This document shows positions 21,431 to 31,900 of a DNA stretch of 64,000 bases, piece by piece. Where the stretch lies: positions 28,110,651 to 28,174,650 of the forward strand of contig OX387603.1 in the NCBI GenBank assembly GCA_947568835.1, given 5' to 3'. Both the position numbers and the translations under genes were made by a program. The DNA is from Protonemura montana. Taxonomy: Eukaryota; Arthropoda; Insecta; Plecoptera; Nemouridae. Numbering within the stretch: the stretch's first letter is position 1; each line of letters opens with the position of its first letter. The notes beneath the pieces were generated by a model. That model searched no databases. It saw only the letters and a program-made list of their open reading frames with translations, and was not told the origin of the DNA.

Positions 21431-22062
21431 TTTTTAAATAAAAATTTTTGAAGTTCTATTGTTTGTTTATTATCTTGGCTGAGGTTTGGTTTAAAGGATA
21501 GGTATAAATGAGATATTTAGACAAATGTAAAAAAACTCTAAAAAGTAACATTCAAATATTAACTTAATAAAAAAAAAGAAAATTTCTTATTGAAAAAAAA
21601 ATAATAATTTTGTTTAAATTCGATTAAAATCTAATTTTTTAAATGAGAGAAAATAATGCCAGACATAACTGTAGCATATTTCTTCATTGAAAAACATTGC
21701 CATTTGATTCCTGTGCTAAAACATTTTCCAGCGATGTAAATAAGGCCGTTGTAACATTAAAAGAACAGTTGGCAATCAACCAAGGAAACAAAAATGTGTG
21801 ACTTTTAAAACAATGGAACAAAACAAACATTTAACCAAAACAAACGCAGCTGAAAGACAAAAATAATCAAACACACAACAATCAACCTCAATAGACACTA
21901 TCAATTTAAAACTCATCATCTTTGTACTCTTGTCTAACTAATTACCGTAATTTCAAGATCTTCGTGTAGCGATGTGCGTGGTGGCCGTCATGAGAAACAA
22001 ATACCCATAGAGAAAGTCGCTGACGAAGACGCCCTTGTGCTCCGGTCTTTTACAAAGACTTC
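21431..22062. repeat. Downstream duplicate of the GPCR 3' region, lacking the 36-bp array
   Basis: Aligns with 22395-22850 plus 24030-24210: shared text GCCATTTGATTCCTGTGCT (one change), AAATAAGGCCGT, TGTCTAACTAATT(A/G)CCGTAA. At 21984-22056 the minus strand encodes a remnant of the receptor's last membrane segment (VFVSDFLYGYLFLMTATTH). In this copy the position of the minisatellite holds ordinary single-copy sequence. Confidence 0.8.
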
Positions 22063-22074
22063 TGTCGCCCATTG

Positions 22075-22358
22075 TTTAAAAAGTTGACGATTCTTACAGT
22101 AACATGTTTGTTCATTAACAGTTGTATTTATTTTATTATTCATCACAAATCGTTGATCCCAGACTTGCCGAGCCAACAAGGAACTAGAAACAAGGATAAC
22201 CTTGCCCTCGCCTGGCACCAATTGATGTTGTTTACCAAAGACATACAGGACATATGCAGGACATATGCAGGACATACCATGTTTAACGCACTGCCTTGTC
22301 ATATCAAGACTGCAAGCAAGCCAAGTTTTAAATCCAAATTAAAAGATTTCCTTTAATT
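22075..22358 (+). pseudogene. Non-LTR retrotransposon C-terminal fragment
   Basis: The frame ends MFNALPCHIKTASKPSFKSK, LKDFL, the typical last block of Jockey/CR1-like ORF2 proteins (LFNxLPxxIK...FKxxLKxFL). It truncates the duplicated GPCR remnant at its right edge. The GGACATATGCA unit is repeated three times at 22247-22272. Confidence 0.6.
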
Positions 22359-22849
22359 AACTGCTTCTGTAAGTAATATTGGTAGCTGATTTCACCAACT
22401 TCAAGATAAACTCGGCTGAGGTTCGGTTTAAAAGTCAAGTGTCTTTGTCTGTGTTTACTGATTCAATGGTATTTTGGAGATGTTCAAGGATATAACTGCA
22501 CAAATACTAAAAAAAACTCAAAAATTAACATAATGTATTATTCGCAAAAACTACTCTGCTCTTCAACGGATTTTTTTTGGTAGAATTTTGATTGAAATCC
22601 GATTTTTTCACTGAGAAAAAGTAACGACAGACTTAATTGTAGCACATTTCGTTATTGAAAAACACTGCCACTTGATTCCTGTGCTGAAACATTTGCCAGT
22701 GGTGCAAATAAGGCCGTAGTAATATTTCTAAAGAATTAAAAAAAAAACAGTTGGCGATCAAATTAAGGTAATAAAAATCTGTGACTTTAAAGACAATGCA
22801 ACAAAAAGACAAAATAAAAACGTAACCCACAAACAACAAACACATGTCT

Positions 22850-24032
22850 CTTGTCCATCACAGCCTGGTCATCAACTTCATGATTTCTTTCCATCACAGC
22901 CTGGCGATCAACTTCATGATTTCTTTCCATCACAGCCTGGTCATCAACTTCATGATTTCTTTCCATCACAGCTTGGTCATCAACTTCATGATTTCTTTCC
23001 ATCACAGCCTGGCGATCAACTTCATGATTTCTTTCCATCACAGCCTGGTCATCAACTTCATGATTTCTTTCCATCACAGCCTGGCGATCAACTTCATGAT
23101 TTCTTTCCATCACAGCCTGGTCATCAACTTCATGATTTCTTTCCATCACAGCTTGGTCATCAACTTCATGATTTCTTTCCATCACAGCCTGGTCATCAAC
23201 TTCATGATTTCTTTCCATCACAGCCTGGTCATCAACTTCATGGTTTCTTCCCATCACAGCCTGGTCATCAATTTCATGATTTCTTTCCATCACAGCCTGG
23301 TCATCAACTTCATGATTTCTTTCCATCACAGCCTGGTCATCACCTTCATGATTTCTTTCCATCACAGCCTGGTCATCAACTTCATGATTTCTTTCCATCA
23401 CAGCCTGGTCATCAACTTCATGATTTCTTTCCATCACAGCCTGGTCATCAACTTCATGATTTCTTTCCATCACAGCCTGGTCATCAACTTCATGATTTCT
23501 TTCCATCACAGCCTGGTCATCAACTTCATGATTTCTTTCCATCACAGCCTGGTCATCAACTTCATGATTTCTTTCCATCACAGCCTGGTCATCACCTTCA
23601 TGATTTCTTTCCATCACAGCCTGGTCATCACCTTCATGATTTCTTTCCATCACAGCCTGGTCATCAACTTCATGATTTCTTTCCATCACAGCCTGGTCAT
23701 CAACTTCATGATTTCTTTCCATCACAGCCTGGTCATCAACTTCATGATTTCTTTCCATCACAGCCTGGTCATCAACTTCATGATTTCTTTCCATCACAGC
23801 CTGGTCATCAACTTCATGATTTCTTTCCATCACAGCCTGGTCATCAACTTCATGATTTCTTTCCATCACAGCCTGGTCATCACCTTCATGATTTCTTTCC
23901 ATCACAGCCTGGTCATCACCTTCATGATTTCTTTCCATCACAGCCTGGTCATCAACTTCATGATTTCTTTCCATCACAGCCTGGTCATCACCTTCATGAT
24001 TTCGTTCCATCACAGCCTGGTCATCAGCTTGT
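22850..24032. repeat. 36-bp minisatellite, about 33 copies, directly downstream of the GPCR stop
   Basis: Unit on the plus strand: CATCACAGCCTGGTCATCAA, CTTCATGATTTCTTTC. On the minus strand it encodes DDQAVMERNHEV in perfect 12-residue register and is open for over 400 codons; the plus strand is also open. Variants are limited to a few positions (GTC/GCG, AAC/ACC, CCTGG/CTTGG). The minus-strand frame differs by one register from the receptor, whose stop is at 24052, so it lies in the 3' UTR unless a splice or frameshift joins them. Confidence 0.92.
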
Positions 24033-24051
24033 CTAACTAATTGCCGTAACT

Positions 24052-25904
24052 TTAAGACCTTCGCGTAAGTTTGCTGACCGACTTGCTGATCAACTGCAAC
24101 CAATTCTTCCTCGTAGATTCCTGTAATACCACGAAGAAGAGTGACAAAGTGAAGATGTGCGTGGTGGCCGTCATGAGAAACAAATACTCGAAGAGGAAGT
24201 CGCTGACGACGACGCGCTCCTCGGCGAAGATGTGAAAGACCCAGGTGAACCCGAAGAGAAAAAAGATGAAGAAGCTGGTCTTGAGCTTGTTCAACTGCTC
24301 GGCCTTCTGGTTCTTGCTGTGTCGCGTTATTTCCCCCTCGCCATCTTTCTTAAAGATGTGCATCAAAATCTTGGCGAAGATGCAGGCGTTGACGAACAGG
24401 ATGAATCCTGCCGGTCCCTGGACCGTCACCTGGAAGACGATTCCCTCGGGATAGCAGTATCCACGGTCGAACCTGTCGGTCTGGTAGAAGCCGGGGTTGC
24501 AACTCAGCAGGATGATGATAGGCACTAACGGTACGCCCCAAGCAAACGCTGACACCTTCAGGATAAGGTGAGAGGTCGCCTTGGCACCGGCCACAGTGGT
24601 CAGCCTCTTTAGCTGTAGGCAGGATAACACCAGCATCCAGAGGAACATGGCGAGGAACGAGTAGTGACGTAGCACGCCGTAAACTAGACAGACAACGCTC
24701 TCTGTCGTCATGCGCACAAAGCTGGCGGTGAAACCGAGAACTAGGTTGCAAGTCAGTGCTAGTACCATGTGCAGGAGGATCTTATGCCCCGTGTTTTCCC
24801 GCCATTGTTTAAAGAAGATGGCCGTGCCAAAGATGGAACCCAAACCAAGTACTGACAGAAAACACTCGATGACAGCAGCTGTCATTAGACCCGGTTTGTC
24901 CTTCAAGAAGTCTGTCCATGGGTTGTTGACAAATGCTTGCTCATCATTTGCATAGCCTTTCTTCAAGGCAAACCTTGCGATCGGAACGCCGTCCTGCATT
25001 ACAAAGTACTTGCCGCTGCAACGACAAGCGCTGAAATTACTCATACCACTGAACAACATCCTGGAGCTCTCACGCGACCAATCACGGAGGTCCTTGTTCC
25101 ACGCGACGCAAGATAAATAGTTATAAATTGAGCCAGCCATTCGGAATTGATCGTACGTGATGTCGACGTGGTGGTTGGCGTAAGACGAAAACGACCACGC
25201 AGACACCTCGTTCTTGCGAGGAAACATCACGGTCACTTCTGGATATTGTTCATTGTAGTTCTTCTTTAGAAAATAGGGATCAGAAAGCGTATTTTTCCAG
25301 ACAACGACAAAGGCTACACGCGTGTGAGCTTCCAAAAGCCTCGCCGAAACGTCCAACGCAAACGGGGCTAATCTTTGCGTCGTCGGCCTTCTATTCACCG
25401 TGATGTTGTCACGCCCACCTATTTTTTTGGGATCGAAGTCTAACGTGAACCCCTCAACCGACTCACTGCCTTCTAGTTCGGCAACTACCAGGAAGATGTG
25501 TAGCTCTGATGACACAATAAAGTCAGTTTCTAGGATGAGATTTGCAGTGATGATGATGAGGTCAAGAATGATACGTTCGGACAACTCGTTGTGTATTGTG
25601 ACCTCGCGTTCGACAACGCGTGCGACCTCCTGGAAAGTGTTTGTGTCTACAGAAGTTGTGGTGAAGTTATTTAACACTTCCTCATGGTGACGTTTGATGT
25701 CAGATGCGATCAGGAACTGAATGTAATACTCCTCGTTGATAAACTGCTCGTCGAGAGTGCAGCTCTTATTCCAGACGAGCTCCCACCTGGAGATCCTTGG
25801 AAGCCATTCAGCTTGGAAGATCTCGTAGTTGAAGCGACAGTCGCGGCGGCTGATGGCACCAGTTGTCGCGTTTGTGAAGAATTTATAATAATTCTCTTCG
25901 TCAA
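24052..25904 (-). CDS. GPCR exon 4: GAIN/GPS-like region and 7TM domain
   Basis: Acceptor TTTTTTGTTTTAG, then TTGACGAAGAG; 616 codons plus stop. The sequence before residue 335 (DEENYYKFFTNATTG and onward) is in frame and belongs to the exon, although an open frame starting at 25677 would omit it. Contains the GPS-like Cys cluster and all seven membrane segments, then ends in a basic 15-residue tail. Confidence 0.9.
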
Positions 25905-28900
25905 CTAAAACAAAAAAAAAGTACTTTCCGACCTTCTGCTAATTGGTCGAGTTTGTGAAGAATTGATAATAATATGATAATAATAAAAAATATGCTTACA
26001 TGCCTAATTATTAACAAAGCAATGCGGTTTGCAAATACAACGCTTGGTCAGGTATTGGATAGGTGACCATCATACACATGACCAGTTCTGTTAGGGTCAT
26101 TCCATATCAAGTGCCCACACTCAAAACCTTCACTATCTCAGAACTTGACGAAATTTTCAGGAGGGTTAGAACACCGGAAATAAAAAATCTCTTTTAAAGT
26201 TTTTTTCCATACGCCTAGCGGTTTGCCCGTGGCAGGGGATGGAAAAATAAAATATTTTACTTTTTGCCCCGCACGGCCATTCACTATATTCACTCTAGCG
26301 TTTGAACAAATAAACTTAAAACGATGGGATTAGTTCTAAAATGATAATCGTGCTTTCATTAACAAGAAAAAATGCATAAATTGCTTACTTATCAAGTTTA
26401 GGGGTAGAAAAAATCCACCCTTAAATTTCAACCCTTAATAACTCGAGAAGTAATTTTTTTTTTTTTTTTTGTTTTGTTGTGAAGCATCTCCTGTCTATTA
26501 TCTTTCCATGAAAAAAAAATTAATCATTAACAGCCGTATGATCAGAAGTTATGAGATTTTTATTGTATAGATGTGTATGAATTTAGAAGTGCTTTTGCTA
26601 AATAGTTTGTTGAGCATGAACCAAATTGAATTCAGAAGCATTCGATTATGCTAAGTTTGTCATAGCATAAATAAAGCTTGAAAAGATTTGAATTTGGGAT
26701 GGAGTCGAGCAATTAAAATTTTATTATAAGGATGTGATATTTTTGGGCTTTGTGCTATAAACATGATAATATGTGGCTCTGGTCACGATACTAGGTCTGT
26801 GTTTCTGCCGTGCATTATGACCACGGATCTGACGAAATTCATATTTTACCTACTTCTATTTAAAGAATCCCACCACGAACACGTGCAGCCCTTGCTACCT
26901 GTTTCTCTTTTCAACCCTTATGGCCGGAAGTTTAGCCGTGAGACAGCGAATTCAGTTGTTTCTGCATTGGTTTCTTGGTCAGTCGCAAAACACTTAGCTC
27001 AGTGCAAGTAGACGAGTGATTCGAAGTTTTCTTTGCATTATTTTTGTGCGTCGTGAATTGAGGGGTGTTAATAATACCGTTGGAAGTGTCTTGTGAACAT
27101 ATTTTTAATTAATAGCAATAGTATAGTAATAGCTAGTTTATTTAATAGTTATAATCACAGCGTTTAGTTTTGTATATTTTATGTAATTTAATCATGGACT
27201 CGTTTACTCGAGCGAAGTGCTGCAATCCTTTTAAACACGTTTCCCACACACAGCTGAAGTCTCTCCTCAACGTCCAGCCGTGGATGATTGAAAAGATTTC
27301 CTCGATTCCAGTAGGAAGCAAAATCTGTGCCAAATGTAGGAAAGATTTAAATAACTACGTAAAACCAATCAGCAGCGACTCTCCAGTGACGACGACGACC
27401 TCCAGCGATGGCGACAACTCGCAGCCCGGCTGCAGTGGTGCAAACGCCGAGAGTCAAGCATATTTTTTCCGACAAGACGCTGCTTTGTCTAACATCAACG
27501 TGGGCTTGGCGGAGCTAGGGCAATCGCCCATTGTTAAGAAAAAGTTGGCGCAATCCAGTTATCCCAGGAAGAAATTGAAGAAACTCGAAGGTGCGCTTAA
27601 AAGAACCACTACCTCCGACGCTGAAAGCGACAGTGGCCAAGATTCAGCTGATGGTCGCGAAATGATTAATCAGCTGAAAGAGAAGTTTCACTCGTCCACA
27701 TCCAACAGCGAGAAAGTGCATGTTCTAACTGTCCTCCCGAAGAGCTGCTCTGTCCGGCGAACAGTGGCAGAGTTTCAAGCGTCAGAGCGCATGGTCCGCA
27801 AGGCAAAGAAGCTCGTCCTGGAAAAGGGAATTTTGTCAACCCCGAATCCAAAGCCAGGAAAAACAATTGACCGAGCCACAGTTGACCGAGTAAAATCTTT
27901 TTACAATTCAGACGATGTGAGCCGAGCCATGCCGGGCAAGAAAGACTATGTTTCCGTCAAGGAGGCGAGCGGCACTCGAGTGCACATCCAGAAAAGGCTC
28001 GTACTCTCAAACCTTAAGGACCTCCATACCCAATTCAAGGACAAATTTCCTAATAAAAAAATAGGATTTTCAAAATTTGCAGAGCTGCGGCCGAAGAACT
28101 GTGTGTTGCCTGGTGCCAGTGGGACTCATTCGGTGTGCGTGTGCACTATCCACCAAAACGTCAAGCTAATGATCATCGGTGCCGACTTGACGAAGTTGAC
28201 AGTGGACCAATCTTATCCGATAACATCTTACCACGACTGCCTTGAGCAGTTGGTCTGCGACAGTCCCCTCCCCGAATGCCATCTAGGCGAGTGTGAGGAG
28301 TGCCCGGGCATCGAGCCGTTAAAGGAGCGCCTCACGCAACTGCTGGACGACGAAATGGTGGACAATGTTATCTACAAGCAGTGGGAGAGCACCGACCGAT
28401 GCACCCTGCAAACGCACATCGATTCATCCGAGGAATTCGTGGACAGTTTTTGTGCAAAATTAGTTGCTCTGTGCCGCCACTCTTTTATTGCTAAAAAACA
28501 ATCTTCGCACCAATCGGACATCAAGTGCGGTCTCCTGCCCGGCGAGTTTTTGGTGATCTGTGATTTTGCCGAAAACTATGCGTTCGTGCTACAAGACGAG
28601 GCCCAGGGGTTCCACTGGAACAATGCGTCCGCCACCATCCACCCCTTCGTGGCATATTACAAAGAGGGCGGGGAAGAGCGCCACATCAGCTTTGTTGTAA
28701 TTTCCGAGAGTTTGATCCACAACACTGTCGCAGTGCATCTATTCATAAAAAAACTCGTGAGCTTTTTGCACAATAAATTTCAGACCATAAAGAAGATGTT
28801 CTTTTTTTCTGATGGGGCAGCCTCGCAATATAAAAATAGGAAAAATTTTGCCAACTTGTGCCACTATCAAAGAGACTTTGGGGCCGACGTGGAGTGGCAT

Positions 28901-31900
28901 TTCACGGCGACGTCACATGGGAAGAGCGCCTGCGACGGCGTCGGAGGGACGGTCAAGCGGCTGGCAGCGCGGGCGAGTCTTCAGCGCCCCTACGAGTCGC
29001 AAATAATAACACCCCGGCAACTCTTCGATTGGGCGGTCGAAGCCATCCCGACCATCAACTTCACATTCGGAACTATTGAGGAGCACCAAGACACAGAACA
29101 GCTGCTAGCCACACGATTTGCGTCATCCCGGCCAATTCCCGGCACGCAAAAACTGCATTGCTTCGTACCCGTGTCTGAGCACTCAGTAGCCACGCGGGTG
29201 TTCTCCTCCTCGCCGTTGTTCGAAGAAGCCAGAGTGATAGGTCAGAGTGAAACGAAGAAATGAGTGAGTAAAAAGAATCTTTGTAGTACTTACACACAAT
29301 TTTTAAACTGAAAAATTATATAATCTATCAATTTACGGGTGAATTGCATGGACCATGCTAACAGACTTGCAGAAACACAACTAAATGCACACACATTTAT
29401 ACAATAAAAATCTCATAACTTCTGATCATACGGCTGTTAATGATTAATTTTTTTTTCATGGAAAGATAATAGACAGGAGATGCTTCACAACAAAACAAAA
29501 AAAAAAAAAAAAATTACTTCTCGAGTTATTAAGGGTTGAAATTTAAGGGTGGATTTTTTCTACCCCTAAACTTGATAAGTAAGCAATTTATGCATTTTTT
29601 CTTGTTAATGAAAGCACGATTATCATTTTAGAACTAATCCCATCGTTTTAAGTTTATTTGTTCAAACGCTAGAGTGAATATAGTGAATGGCCGTGCGGGG
29701 CAAAAAGTAAAATATTTTATTTTTCCATCCCCTGCCACGGGCAAACCGCTAGGCGTATGGAAAAAAACTTTAAAAGAGATTTTTTATTTCCGGTGTTCTA
29801 ACCCTCCTGAAAATTTCGTCAAGTTCTGAGATAGTGAAGGTTTTGAGTGTGGGCACTTGATATGGAATGACCCGTTAGGGAGAGAGGTTGGAGGGATGAA
29901 AGTTAAGCAACACTGAGCCGGGTCAGATATTGGATAGGTGACCTTCATACACATGACCAGTTCTGTTCGGGTGAGAGGGTAGAGGGTTGAAAGTTAAGCA
30001 ACACTGCGCTGGGTCAGGTATTGGATGGGTGACCACCGTACACGTGGCCAATTATGTTCAGGAGAGAGGTTGGAGGGATAAAAGTTAAGCAACCCTGCGC
30101 TGAGTTAGGTATTAGATAGATGACCATCATACACATGACCAGTTCTGTTTGGGAGAGAAGTTGGAGGGATGAAAGTTTAACAAAACTACCCTGGATGAGG
30201 TAATGGATAGGTGACCATCATACACATGACAAGTTCTGTTCGGGAGAGAGGTTGGAGGGATGAAAGTTAAGCAACACTGCGCTGGGTCTGGAATTGGGTG
30301 GGTGCTCACCAAACACATGACGAGTTCTGTTCCAGTGGACTTGTAAAAAGTTCCACCACAGCAATGCCACCAGACCAGTGCCACCAGACCAGTGCCACCA
30401 GACCAGTGCCACCAGACCAATGCCACCAGACCAGTGCCACCAGACCAGTGCCACCAGACCAGTGCCACCAGACCAGTGCCACCAGACCAGTGCCACCAGA
30501 CCAGTGCCACCAGACCAGTGCCACCAGACCAGTGCCACCAGACCAGTGCCACCAGACCAGTGCCACCAGACCAGTGCCACCAGACCAGTGCCACCAGACC
30601 AGTGCCACCAGACCAGTGCCATCAGACCAGTGTCACCAGACCAGTGCCACCAGACCAGTGCCACCAGACCAGTGCCACCAGACCAGTGCCACCAGACCAG
30701 TGCCACCAGACCAGTGCCACCAGACCAGTGCCACCAGACCAGTGCCACCAGACCAGTGCCACCAGGCAAGTACCACGAGGCCAGTAGTCAAAAGAGTGCG
30801 TCGTTAAACCATATCTTAAACTTTATGTCACTTTCATGACGTGGTTAAGCGCAGAATAAGCGATTGGCTCTGTACAAAAATCTGTTTGATTTATCGTTTG
30901 TGCAGATTATAAAAAAAATATTACTTTTTTTTAAAGTGCTGTGCAAGATGACAAACCTACAATCAATCAGGAAAACATGTAAATCCGTCACCAGAACAAA
31001 TTGTAAAGCAATTTACGTGGCAAATCTAGCTGTGGCCACAAAGTCACGGCTCCATCGACATCGATTGTCTCTCCTTCGGGACAGAAGTTAACGTCCTCGA
31101 CCCGCATCAGGTAAGTGTCGTTGAAGACGCTGGTTTTAGTGTCGCGGCCGATTGGTATCGAGCTTGAGATGTGACTGTTGACTCGGAACTCAATGTTCAA
31201 GTGTTGGGCTTCGTCCAGGCTCTCGTTGATGTACATGATATAGCAGAAACTACAGACAAGTTCGGACAGATCCCACACGAGCTTGCTCTTTCTCTCTTGG
31301 GTAAGTTTGTCTTTCACGTTGCCGTCAGTTCGAGTCAATTGAAATCGGAACCTGTTGCTAGCTGTCAGGTCGTCAACTGGCAAAAAATTAATACGAAAAT
31401 TATCATTATCAAAAAAAATGTGTTCGTTCCTCCGAACTCCCGGCCATACACATGACCAGTTCTGTTCGGGAGAGAGGTTGGAGGGATGAAAGTTAAGCAA
31501 CACTGCGCTGGGTCAGGTATTGGATGGGTGACCATCATACACATGACTAGTTCTGTTCGGGAGAGAGGTTGGAGGGATGAAAGTTAAGCAACACTGCGCT
31601 GAGTCAGGTACTGGATGGGTGACCATTATACTTATGACCAGTTCTGTTCAGGAGATAGGTTGGAGGGATGAAAGTGGTTCCCTTGGTAATCTTCGACATG
31701 AACAGGCTGCGTGCTATCAGTGTTGTGACTTATCTTCATAAAATTACTTAGATCATCTTTTTCATCTATTATCTTTATCTAGATAATATTTTGTGTCGTT
31801 ATCTTTAACTAGATAATAAATTAGTTATCTAAACGCAATGTTTAGATAATAGATAACTTGTTCTGTAATTGTAACTGAACACCTCTGAACTTTGACTGTC

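Larger units (their letters stand above)
26094..29873 (+). mobile_element. Complete DNA transposon with about 478-bp terminal inverted repeats, 4-bp target duplication
   Basis: Both ends read GGGTCATTCCATATCAAGTG inward. The arms (26094-about 26570 and about 29396-29873) are almost identical. Flanks are GTTA at 26090-26093 and 29874-29877, a 4-bp duplication inside a 5S-derived repeat unit, which shows the pre-insertion sequence. A single intact transposase ORF lies inside, same strand. Arm identity and the intact ORF indicate a young, possibly active copy. Sola is one family with 4-bp duplications, but I cannot assign the superfamily. Confidence 0.92.

Noticed and set aside
22787-24103. 438-codon (minus) and 398-codon (plus) open frames as stand-alone genes
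   Set aside because: Both arise from the 36-bp array. The minus one is kept only as a possible receptor tail hypothesis, not as a gene.
24157-25690. Plus-strand frames opposite the receptor (for example 24157-24528)
   Set aside because: Shadows of the receptor's coding strand; no family resemblance or splice logic.
30127-30839. Several 100-180-codon frames on both strands
   Set aside because: Products of the 14-bp array.
29878-31672. Functional 5S rRNA gene cluster
   Set aside because: Units lack the 5' third of 5S rRNA and diverge in the 3' stem; only control-region-like sequence remains.
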